Assembly: GCA_012516065.1 (NCBI GenBank)
Contig: JAAYXD010000123.1
Coordinates: 1 to 36,319, forward strand
Reading direction: 5' to 3'
DNA: 36,319 nt
DNA from: Clostridiaceae bacterium
Lineage (GTDB): Bacteria > Bacillota > Clostridia > DSM-8532
In this document: in pieces, positions 9,037-15,767 of the stretch
How positions within the stretch are numbered: position 1 is the stretch's first letter
Layout: each line of letters starts with the position of its first letter
Made by a program: the position numbers and the translations under genes
Notes under the pieces: generated by a model
The model's input: the letters and a program-made list of their open reading frames with translations, nothing else
Told to the model about the DNA's origin: nothing
The model's database searches: none

Positions 9037-9432
9037 ATGGTTTTCAGGTACAGCATAAGAACAGGTTCGGAGGGGTTTTACAATATAACGTCCAAAGTAA
9101 ATGCGGCGATATCGGAAAGCGGCGTCAGGGACGGAATATGCGTTGTGTTCTGTCCGCATACAACAGCAGGCATAACAATTAATGAAAATGCGGACCCGGA
9201 TGTTGTTAATGATATGTTATACGCATTGAGCAAAACTTTCCATGACCGACCTGAATTCCGGCATGCCGAGGGCAATACGACTGCCCATTTAAAAGCCTCA
9301 TATACCGGAAGCAGCGTTACCGTAATTATTGAAAACGGTCGGTTATTGCTGGGAACATGGCAGGGAATATATTTCTGCGAATTTGACGGGCCAAGAAACC
9401 GTAACTTTTACGTAAAAGTGATTTCCGGTTAA
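9037..9432 (+). CDS. YjbQ/UPF0047 family protein (secondary thiamine-phosphate synthase type)
   Basis: This small protein of 131 residues has the complete family signature: CPHTTAGITINENADPDV (about 44-61), the HAEGNTTAHLKAS block (about 80-92) and the C-terminal LLLGTWQGIYFCEFDGPRNR motif (about 107-126). Conserved His, Asn and Asp side chains form a putative metal/anion site in solved family structures. Some members show weak thiamine-phosphate synthase activity, but the physiological function is unsettled. AAAGGAG lies just upstream of the ATG. Its stop overlaps that of the convergent DUF2161 gene by 4 bp. It is the only plus-strand gene in the first 20 kb and has its own promoter. Confidence 0.93.
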   Translation: MVFRYSIRTGSEGFYNITSKVNAAISESGVRDGICVVFCPHTTAGITINENADPDVVNDMLYALSKTFHDRPEFRHAEGNTTAHLKASYTGSSVTVIIENGRLLLGTWQGIYFCEFDGPRNRNFYVKVISG

Positions 9433-10187
9433 TTGGTGTTATTCAATGGGGGCTGTGTATCTTCACTGTCATTTATCATATTGCTGTAATACGATGAAAG
9501 TTCAGGATACATGCTGAATACTTCGTGCCCCGTGTCGCTTAATTTATATACTCCTCTTTCCACTCTCTCAAACCAACCGTAAAAATTCTTTTCAAGTATT
9601 GACCGGGTCTTTTCCCCTGTTCCTAATTCTTTTAATTTACGCGGGGATAATTGACCGTACTTTTTCAAACAGCACGCAATGTGTATTGCATTCTCCCTGT
9701 AAGCGGTCATAATCTTTGTCCGTGAAATTCCGCCTATGTTATAGCTCCCGTGGCGTCCGTCAATTTCACTGATAATGTTTTTTCTTTTTTTCCCCGAAAG
9801 CTGCATGCTTTTCCGTCTATCGAACGGGCGCGGCTCAAAAACCACATTTACCTGTTTCGCACCGTCTTTCAGCGATACTGTTATTAGGCCGAGCTCAAGT
9901 CTTCTCGCAATAAAACATAAATCTTTCCACTTTTTCGTGTAAATGCCGTACCGAGGTTTTGGTATCGCGATATATACATTCTCGGTAATACGCTGGCGTT
10001 TTGCCGCCTGGATCAGCAGTTCCACGCTCATATTACGCTTTAGTTCTATTATTATAAGTTCATCGCCTTTTTTAGCGGTTATATCGCAGTCTTTAACCTC
10101 TCCATGCACATCATAGCCAAGTTCTTTAAAATAATCGTATACCGGCTGGTATAAATCTTTCTCAAGTATTTTTGCTGTTTTTTTCAT
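9429..10187 (-). CDS. DUF2161-type protein with PD-(D/E)XK nuclease-like fold
   Basis: The N-terminal half (about 1-120) carries the restriction-endonuclease-like core: an early Glu, then DCDITAKKGDELIIIELKRN (about 33-52), in which Asp, Glu and Lys occupy the PD-(D/E)XK positions. The C-terminal half (about 155-240) looks like a small winged-helix or DNA-binding region (CCLKKYGQLSPRKLKELGTG). The family is annotated as putative PD-(D/E)XK phosphodiesterase; substrate and role are unknown. No methyltransferase, helicase or immunity gene is adjacent, so a standard restriction-modification role is not supported. The ribosome binding site GGAG precedes the ATG. Confidence 0.8.
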   Translation of the reverse strand: MKKTAKILEKDLYQPVYDYFKELGYDVHGEVKDCDITAKKGDELIIIELKRNMSVELLIQAAKRQRITENVYIAIPKPRYGIYTKKWKDLCFIARRLELGLITVSLKDGAKQVNVVFEPRPFDRRKSMQLSGKKRKNIISEIDGRHGSYNIGGISRTKIMTAYRENAIHIACCLKKYGQLSPRKLKELGTGEKTRSILEKNFYGWFERVERGVYKLSDTGHEVFSMYPELSSYYSNMINDSEDTQPPLNNTN

Positions 10188-10245
10188 TTCCGATACTCCA
10201 ACATATTCAGCAGCACAGTACCTGTATGTTCATTATTTTTTGACA

Positions 10246-11406
10246 TCAGCCTGCCTGGGGGCCGTTCCTGAAAAGTTTTTCCGCTTCCTGCATATTGTTA
10301 ATTATGGGAACGCCGAACGGGCAGCGGCTCTCACAGCTTCCGCAGCTGATGCAGTCGCTTCCGTTATGCTCCATGCTCAAATAGTGGGATTGGATCGATT
10401 CGGGTATATTCCCGCGATCCAACCGTGCTATGTCCAGGTACTTGTTAACCGCCGCTATATCAATTTCCGCGGGGCATGGCTGGCAGTGACTGCAATATAC
10501 GCAGTTCCCCCTGAAATCATTCCGCATCGTACCAATAATTCCGGCGTAGTCCTTTTCCGAGTCATCGAGTTCAAAATAGCGCACAGCGCCCGCAACCTCG
10601 TCCGGTGTCTTACAGCCGAGCAATACGCTTGCCACAGCCGGTCTGGACAGCGCATAATGGATGCATTGATATACGCTGAGCGGCTTTTCGAACGGGGTAT
10701 GTTCCGGTGATATTAATTTGCCTGCGCCAAGTGTCTTCATAACCGTAATTCCAACCTGTTTTTTCTGGCACAGCTTATACAGTTCCGCACGCTTCGGATC
10801 AAGCCCGCGGAATAAATCGGCACTGAAACCTTTATCAATATGATCCAAAACGTATTCTTCAGGCGGAAGCATGTCAAACGCGGGGTTTATACTGAACAAC
10901 ACAACTTCCGGCAGTCCTGTGTTTATTACCTTTATTGCTGTTTCCGGATTATGGGAACTAAAACCGATATGTCCTATGTAGCCTTGATTTTTCATATGCT
11001 CTACATATTTAATGAAGTCCGTTTCAAAAACATTTTTATAATCTTCATCCGAATCTATGAAAAACATCATCCCTAAATCTATGTAACCGCCGAAGATACG
11101 CAGCATATCTTCAAAGTACCGCCGCACCGTAGGCAAATCCCGGCTTATATCATACTGCTGGTTGACATCCGTCGAACCGATATGCCCCTGAATTATCACT
11201 TCCTTGCGACTGCTGCCCAGGGCTTTCGCAATGTTTTCCCGAACCTCTTTCCCCGGCATAAACACATCAAGAATATTTATATTGTGTTCAAGTGCGGCTT
11301 TAATTGTTTCTTCAACCTGCGAGTAAGGCTTCCTGTCAAGATGTTCACATCCGAGGCCAATAGCGCTGACTTTAAGACCTGTTTTGCCAAGTTCCCTATA
11401 TTCCAT
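10246..11406 (-). CDS. Aldo/keto reductase-like protein with C-terminal 2x[4Fe-4S] domain
   Basis: Residues 1 to about 290 follow the AKR TIM-barrel pattern (YRELGKTGLKVSAIGLGCEH at the start; GHIGFSSHNPETAIKVI mid-domain). The C-terminal domain has two ferredoxin-like cysteine clusters, C302-x2-C-x2-C-x2-C311 and C352-x2-C-x2-C-x3-C362 followed by Pro. The barrel Asp is kept (D47), but the usual DTA-x-x-Y segment reads DVFMPGK and the catalytic Lys position reads QGH (His75), so the classic Asp-Tyr-Lys-His tetrad is incomplete. I recall a clostridial subfamily with the same changes. It probably uses its Fe-S clusters for electron transfer; the substrate is unknown. AGGGG precedes the ATG by 8 nt. 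Confidence 0.87.
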   Translation of the reverse strand: MEYRELGKTGLKVSAIGLGCEHLDRKPYSQVEETIKAALEHNINILDVFMPGKEVRENIAKALGSSRKEVIIQGHIGSTDVNQQYDISRDLPTVRRYFEDMLRIFGGYIDLGMMFFIDSDEDYKNVFETDFIKYVEHMKNQGYIGHIGFSSHNPETAIKVINTGLPEVVLFSINPAFDMLPPEEYVLDHIDKGFSADLFRGLDPKRAELYKLCQKKQVGITVMKTLGAGKLISPEHTPFEKPLSVYQCIHYALSRPAVASVLLGCKTPDEVAGAVRYFELDDSEKDYAGIIGTMRNDFRGNCVYCSHCQPCPAEIDIAAVNKYLDIARLDRGNIPESIQSHYLSMEHNGSDCISCGSCESRCPFGVPIINNMQEAEKLFRNGPQAG

Positions 11407-11511
11407 TTTCAGTACCCCTCTATAAAAAATAATATATGTATAATTGTATCATAACTTATAAAGCGGGCGGGTATTATTTAACATAATGTATATCCGGATT
11501 TCGCGGTAACG

Positions 11512-12030
11512 TTAATCAATATCCGTCTTCCTGCCGCCGACTATTTCACGGGGCCACTTATCGCTTACGTTTTCTTCCCCTTTGTAATAATCGACTTTAT
11601 CCTTCACCTCATACATCTCCCGGTACGGCAGGATATTTACTTTCCCCGAGTCCGGGTATTCGCAGACATCTATATCGGGGGCCGTGCGTATATCAAGATA
11701 AAGGCACGGATTTCCCGTATGGTTATACAACTGGTGCGCGCCTTCCGGTCCCATTTCAAAGAATACGATATCACCTTCATTTAATTCTGCAAAACCTCGG
11801 GGTGTTCTTAGAATTGCCTTCCCGGACAGTATTACAAAGAGTTCTTCCGCATTTCTGTGAAAATGGTACGGATAAGAGAATTTTCCCGGATCAAGCGACC
11901 TTACGTCAAAATGCAAATGCTTTGACTTTGCAATCTCCGCGAGTTTCGGACTTGTATGCCAGGAAAATTCGGGCACCGGAGACTGCCGCAATTCAAGCGG
12001 CAAATTTTTCGCATTGAATATATGAGACAT
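11512..12030 (-). CDS. Cupin-domain protein
   Basis: This protein of 172 residues has a single cupin barrel: motif 1 is YHFHRNAEELFVILSGKA (HxH...E metal ligands, about 55-72) and motif 2 contains GPEGAHQLYNHTG (about 93-105, fourth ligand His). Single-domain cupins of this type bind a divalent metal and act as sugar isomerases, dioxygenases or small-molecule sensors. Nothing here fixes the substrate. There is no DNA-binding domain, so it is not an AraC-type regulator. GGAGGGG lies 8 nt before the ATG, and an extended -10 promoter lies 36 nt upstream. Confidence 0.88.
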   Translation of the reverse strand: MSHIFNAKNLPLELRQSPVPEFSWHTSPKLAEIAKSKHLHFDVRSLDPGKFSYPYHFHRNAEELFVILSGKAILRTPRGFAELNEGDIVFFEMGPEGAHQLYNHTGNPCLYLDIRTAPDIDVCEYPDSGKVNILPYREMYEVKDKVDYYKGEENVSDKWPREIVGGRKTDID

Positions 12031-12065
12031 GCAGTATTCCCCTCCTGACTTAATTTTCTATATTG

Positions 12066-12074
12066 ATTATACCA
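12066..12074 (-). promoter_or_regulatory. Extended -10 promoter of the cupin gene
   Basis: On the minus strand TGGTATAAT combines an extended TGn element with a perfect -10 box 36 nt before the ATG. No good -35 is visible. The repeat begins about 27 nt further upstream. Confidence 0.55.
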
Positions 12075-12100
12075 AAAAACAGCAATTGGTGCTCTATCTC

Positions 12101-12442
12101 CCAGGAAAACGAAACACCCGAAGTAAAGCCGCGTACCCACCGGAACGCGGCAGCAATGCCTCGACCCGCGAAGCAGGACCCGCGGAAATAATGCAAAAAC
12201 ACAGCGGGTGGCTCAGGTGTTTTCGGTGACGACGGGCGGCATGCTCCGGAGTCCTGCTGCCTATAAACAACTGTGGAGCGTGCGAATGAGCGACCTGGGA
12301 TATGGAGACCGCTGTGTGAAATCAGTACAGGAATGGAAGCGTGCTATTCGTATGTGCTTTGTCGCACTAGGAAACGAAAAACCCGAGCCAGGACCCGCGG
12401 AAATAATGCAATAACACGGCGGGTGGCTCGGGTGATTTCGGT
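12101..12442 (+). repeat. Repeat locus B: two core hairpins flanking a body module
   Basis: This is the most complete copy. The second core (12371-12442) reads ACCCGAGCC-AGG-ACCCGC ... GCGGGT-GGCTCGGGT, a long stem with an AGG bulge and a loop containing ATAATGCAATAACA, ending in ATTTCGGT. The first core (12111-12238) has the same parts, but its left arm is split by an insertion (12121-12173) that carries its own hairpin GCCGCGT/ACGCGGC. Between the cores is a 130-nt body with CATGCTCCGG ... CAACTGTGGAGCG, followed by GTATGTGCTTTGTCGCACTA. The ends have no obvious target-site duplication. Confidence 0.8.
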
Positions 12443-12452
12443 AGTGTAACAG

Positions 12453-13541
12453 CTACTTAATTTTTACGGAATAGCCCAAAGACTTAAGAATCCGGTAACT
12501 GCTCTGCTGGCTTTCCCTGTCGTAAAAACAGATCTCAAGCGCTCCGCCTTCCATTTCCCGGCTGTTGATGATACCGATGTTTTTTATGTTTATGCCGTAA
12601 CTGCTGAGTTCACCCGCAATCGATGCTATTACTCCCGGCTGATCTTCGACATCGACAACAATATCATATGATTTTATCAGCGAACCTATCTTCCTTTCAG
12701 AGAATGAATCGCGGTATTCTTTAGCGCTGCCGAAGAAATCCGTTAACGCCCCGGAATCTTTTTTTCGAAGAATTTCTTTGAAGGAACGGATGACTTCTTC
12801 GAATTCTGACAGTATTTTCAGGATATTACCACTGTTCGCAAGACAGATGCTCTCCCATATAACCGGGGAAGACGACGCAATTCGCGTAAGGTCCTTAAAT
12901 CCTCCCGCCGCAAGCGTATGCATTAACTTATCGTCGCCGTCAAGCTTTTTAATCATATTGACAATTGCCGATGCCAACACATGAGGGACGTGGCTTATCG
13001 CCGCGGTCACATAATCATGAACCGTCGGCTCCACAATGACGGGAAGTCCTCCAAGCGCTGTAATAAAATCTATTAGCCTGTTCAAATGCGCTTTATTGGT
13101 ATCGCTGAACGGAGTAAGCACATAATACGCGTTTTCAAACAAAGTATGTCTCGCCGCGTTATATCCGGTAGATTCGGAACCCGCCATCGGGTGGCCGCCT
13201 ATAAAAGTACACGCAAGGGGCATCTCCCGTACTGCGTTGACCACATTCACTTTTGTGCTTCCTACATCGGTAATTACGCATTCGCTGCCGACAATCGCGC
13301 TGAGCTTTTGCACACATAACGGCACAATATCTACCGGAACACATATGAAAATAATGTCGCAGTCCCTGAAAGAATCATTTATTTCATAGGCGGCTTCGTG
13401 GATCGTGCCTTCGGATAATGCCTGCTCCGTAACCTCGGGATTCCGGTTGTACGCGACAACATATTCGGCCAATCCTTTTTTATTTGCGGCCTTGACAATT
13501 GAACCGCCGATAATTCCAAGCCCGATAACACCTATTTTCAC
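12453..13541 (-). CDS. tyrA: Prephenate dehydrogenase with C-terminal ACT domain
   Basis: This enzyme oxidatively decarboxylates prephenate to 4-hydroxyphenylpyruvate with NAD(P), committing carbon to tyrosine. The Rossmann motif GVIGLGIIGGS opens the protein, followed by the helical dimerisation domain with GGHPMAGSESTGY (prephenate site), and the last 70 or so residues form an ACT domain (VDVEDQPGVIASIAGELSS) expected to bind an amino acid effector. The start is GTG at 13541, with GGGAGGG seven bases upstream. The upstream in-frame ATG at 13559 has no such site. The GTG overlaps the aroF stop by one base (TAGTG), implying translational coupling. Confidence 0.96.
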   Translation of the reverse strand: MKIGVIGLGIIGGSIVKAANKKGLAEYVVAYNRNPEVTEQALSEGTIHEAAYEINDSFRDCDIIFICVPVDIVPLCVQKLSAIVGSECVITDVGSTKVNVVNAVREMPLACTFIGGHPMAGSESTGYNAARHTLFENAYYVLTPFSDTNKAHLNRLIDFITALGGLPVIVEPTVHDYVTAAISHVPHVLASAIVNMIKKLDGDDKLMHTLAAGGFKDLTRIASSSPVIWESICLANSGNILKILSEFEEVIRSFKEILRKKDSGALTDFFGSAKEYRDSFSERKIGSLIKSYDIVVDVEDQPGVIASIAGELSSYGINIKNIGIINSREMEGGALEICFYDRESQQSSYRILKSLGYSVKIK

Positions 13542-14554
13542 TATATCACCCTCCCGCAAAGAGCCGCCAGAGGTTTAAGCTCTTCAAGCAATTTCGTGAA
13601 TTCTTCTAAATTTAAAGACTGCGGTCCGTCCGATAAAGCTTTCGCGGGGTTCGGGTGAACTTCGAGCATGATACCGTCGGCTCCGGCTGCAAGAGCAGCT
13701 TTGCACAGCGAAGGAATGTACTCTCTCACACCGGACGCGTGACTCGGGTCTATCAGTATCGGCAGATGCGATTTGCTTTTAATCACCGGTATGGCACTGA
13801 TGTCAAGCGTATTTCGCGTGGCTGTTTCAAAAGTCCTTATTCCTCTTTCACACAATACTACGCTGTTGTTTCCTTCCCGCATGATATATTCGGCGGCATT
13901 AAGCCATTCATCAATCGTAGCCGAAAGGCCTCTTTTCAGGACAACAGGTTTGCCTGTTCTCCCCGCCTCTTTAAGCAGTTCGAAATTATGCATATTTCTT
14001 GCGCCGATCTGAAGAATATCCACGTAATCAATCGCAATCTCAAGTGTTTTTAAACTGGTTACCTCCGTTACGATAATCATGCCTGTTTCTTCGGCCGCTT
14101 CGCGCAGATACTCCAGACCTTCACGGCCAAGACCCTGAAAAGAATACGGTGATGTTCTCGGCTTAAATGCGCCTCCCCTTAAAAAGCGGATGCCCTGTCC
14201 GGCTAAAAACCTGGCTTCTCCGATGATCTGTTCTCTTCCTTCAACCGAGCAGGGACCGGCTATAATGCAGAACGATTCCGCACCGATTGTATAATTTTTA
14301 ACGCGTATTACGCTCGGCTCCGGATTAAACTTTCTGTTGCTTAGTTTATAGCTTTCGGTAATAGGGACAAGTTTATCGACCCCGTCAAGAACCTCGAGAT
14401 TCTTTTCGGATATAACTGATTTGTCTCCGATGACTCCGATAATGGTCACTTGTTTTCCGGTTGAAAGATGTGCCTGGAGCCCGTGCTCTTCAAGAACTTC
14501 AATGACCTTTTCAATATTTTCCCGGGTCGCGCCCGGTTTCATTACAACAATCAT
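13541..14554 (-). CDS. aroF: 3-deoxy-7-phosphoheptulonate (DAHP) synthase
   Basis: This is the first enzyme of the shikimate pathway, condensing phosphoenolpyruvate and erythrose 4-phosphate. It is the AroA-I-beta/KDPG-like type. Residues 1-70 form the ferredoxin-like regulatory domain (MIVVMKPGATRENIEKVIE) and the catalytic barrel follows, with AGPCSVEG (about 99-106), RGGAFKPRTSPYSFQGLG (about 125-142), the metal/PEP motif VVLKRGLSATI and DPSHASG (about 272-278). The length of 337 residues is normal. Co-transcribed with tyrA downstream, so entry and tyrosine branch are expressed together. GGAGGG lies 7 nt before ATG, and the promoter is at 14664-14692. Confidence 0.97.
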   Translation of the reverse strand: MIVVMKPGATRENIEKVIEVLEEHGLQAHLSTGKQVTIIGVIGDKSVISEKNLEVLDGVDKLVPITESYKLSNRKFNPEPSVIRVKNYTIGAESFCIIAGPCSVEGREQIIGEARFLAGQGIRFLRGGAFKPRTSPYSFQGLGREGLEYLREAAEETGMIIVTEVTSLKTLEIAIDYVDILQIGARNMHNFELLKEAGRTGKPVVLKRGLSATIDEWLNAAEYIMREGNNSVVLCERGIRTFETATRNTLDISAIPVIKSKSHLPILIDPSHASGVREYIPSLCKAALAAGADGIMLEVHPNPAKALSDGPQSLNLEEFTKLLEELKPLAALCGRVI

Positions 14555-14663
14555 ATTTTTTCCCTCCTGCTACCATACTTCCATACTACAATAAAAAACG
14601 GGAAACAGACTATAAAAAAGCATTCCGCAGCGCCTGAACAATAAACGCCGCTTGGTTTAGTAT

Positions 14664-14692
14664 ATTCTAAACGAAGTCTTATTTTCAGTCAA
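14664..14692 (-). promoter_or_regulatory. SigA-type promoter of aroF-tyrA
   Basis: On the minus strand TTGACT (14687-14692), 17 nt and TAGAAT (14664-14669), each with one mismatch to consensus, lie about 110 nt upstream of the aroF ATG and 11 nt from the edge of repeat locus C. Confidence 0.75.
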
Positions 14693-14697
14693 GCATG

Positions 14698-14724
14698 AAA
14701 AAAGCCCCGGCAGGACGCCGGAGC
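14698..14724 (-). terminator. Intrinsic terminator downstream of the XerD-like gene
   Basis: On the minus strand GCTCCGGC, loop GTCCT and GCCGGGGC are followed by six T. The 8-bp stem and uninterrupted T tract make a good rho-independent terminator. It forms the outer edge of repeat locus C and separates the recombinase transcript from the aroF promoter a few bases on. Confidence 0.8.
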
Positions 14725-14910
14725 ATACCGCTATTTGTCCGCTCCACAGTTGCCTGTACGCAGCAGAGTTACGGAGCATGTCACCTGTCGTCACCGAATG
14801 CACCCGAACCAGAGTCGCGTACCTGCCGGAACGCGACAGCAATGCCTTGAGCCGTTAAAACACCCGCTGTTCCAACGGCATAATTCCAGTGGGTCCTTTC
14901 CCGGGCGTCT
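14704..14910 (-). repeat. Repeat locus C
   Basis: Read on the minus strand it matches locus B: a core remnant (CACCCGCTG region), an inserted hairpin GTCGCGT/ACGCGAC with loop TCCGGCAGGT, the end ATTCGGTGACGACAGG, then the body CATGCTCCGTAA ... CAACTGTGGAGCG. The body includes ACAG-GCAA-CTGT, a small hairpin with a GCAA tetraloop. Relative to the core, the inserted hairpin is on the opposite arm from locus B. It fills the gap between the xerD stop and the aroF promoter. Confidence 0.8.
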
Positions 14911-14915
14911 CATAA

Positions 14916-15767
14916 CTACGAGCTTTCGTTTACAATCTGCAAATATACCTGTGTTGACGAAATATCCGAATGCCCGAGCATCCTCTGTACATCCTTGAGA
15001 TCCTTCCCTCTCTGTACAAGATGCGCCGCAAATGAATGCCTCAGCGTATGCGGGGTAATATCCTTGTTGATGTTGGCTTTAGAAGTGTAATACTTGACAA
15101 TTTTCCAAAATCCCTGCCTTGTCAGCCTTTTTCCGTTCGTGTTGACGAACAGGGCTTTTTCGTCCTTGTCCCTGAGCATGAACGGCCTTACTTTTTCAAG
15201 GTATTCCTTCATAAGCTCGACGCATTTTCTTGAAATCGGGATTTTGCGTTCACGGCTACCGTGGCAGCATGTCAGGATTGCCTTTTGCAAATCCAAATCT
15301 TCAACATTCAGTGAAATAAGTTCCGAAACCCTGATTCCCGTCGAGTAAAGCAATTCGAGCATCGACTTGTCACGAACGCCTTTCAGGCCAATCCTGTTCG
15401 GCTGGTTTAGAAGTATTTCCACTTCTTCGACCGAAAGAATCTGCGGTATCTTTTTCTCTATCTTCGGTGATTCAAGCCCTATTGTCGGATTGCCCGTCAT
15501 AAAGTCATGGGAGATTAAAAACCTGTAAAATGCTCTGATAGACGCAAGGCTTCTTGAAATAGTCGTAACTGCCCGCCCCTGATTGTTCTGATATGCGATG
15601 TAGGTTGCAATTGTAGCTTTATTGCTCTGCTGGATACTGCTGACGTTTTTGCGCTGAAGAAATGCGATGTACTGTTCGATATCCCTCTGGTATGACATAA
15701 GTGTGTTTTGGGAAAGCTTTTTCTCATCCCTGAGATAATGGATAAATGCTGTTACCAGATTGTCCAT
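14916..15767 (-). CDS. xerD: XerD-like tyrosine recombinase
   Basis: This site-specific recombinase has an N-terminal SAM-like core-binding domain (residues 1 to about 90) and a C-terminal catalytic domain. The catalytic set visible is Arg in TGIRVSEL (about 146), His/Arg in TPHTLRHSF (about 240/243), His in LGHSD (about 266) and the Tyr nucleophile in STQVY (about 275). The beta-hairpin motif that normally reads GKGxKxR is CHGSRER here, so the catalytic Lys position is His. I read these codons directly. The length of 283 residues is slightly short, ending 8 residues after the Tyr. The start ATG at 15767 has GGGGTGA upstream. The expected role is resolution of chromosome dimers with FtsK, but the Lys change and an unseen XerC partner leave that open. 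Confidence 0.88.
   Translation of the reverse strand: MDNLVTAFIHYLRDEKKLSQNTLMSYQRDIEQYIAFLQRKNVSSIQQSNKATIATYIAYQNNQGRAVTTISRSLASIRAFYRFLISHDFMTGNPTIGLESPKIEKKIPQILSVEEVEILLNQPNRIGLKGVRDKSMLELLYSTGIRVSELISLNVEDLDLQKAILTCCHGSRERKIPISRKCVELMKEYLEKVRPFMLRDKDEKALFVNTNGKRLTRQGFWKIVKYYTSKANINKDITPHTLRHSFAAHLVQRGKDLKDVQRMLGHSDISSTQVYLQIVNESS

Larger units (their letters stand above)
12031..12452. other. Cupin-tyrA intergenic region
   Basis: This gap of 422 nt contains the cupin promoter (12066-12074) and repeat locus B (12101-12442), which fills nearly all of it up to the tyrA stop. An open frame of 68 codons at 12208-12414 (plus) lies within the repeat. I do not annotate it as a gene, but see the finding on its substitution pattern. 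Confidence 0.7.
14555..14915. other. xerD-aroF intergenic region
   Basis: This gap of about 361 nt contains the aroF leader of about 100 nt, the aroF promoter (14664-14692) and repeat locus C (14704-14910), whose aroF-proximal edge is an intrinsic terminator for the upstream xerD-like gene. I see no T-box signature in the leader. Confidence 0.7.

Noticed and set aside
12208-12414. Open frame of 68 codons inside repeat locus B as a gene
   Set aside because: It crosses three repeat modules, lacks a clear ribosome binding site and ends within the core hairpin. Kept only as a finding about substitution pattern.
12101-12442. CRISPR array
   Set aside because: The repeats are dispersed over the window, differ in module content and orientation, have no regular spacers, and no cas gene is present.
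14555-14663. T-box or amino-acid attenuator in the aroF leader
   Set aside because: There is no T-box sequence, no leader peptide rich in aromatic codons and no terminator hairpin with a T tract next to it; only a loose GCGGCG/CGCTGC pairing is present.
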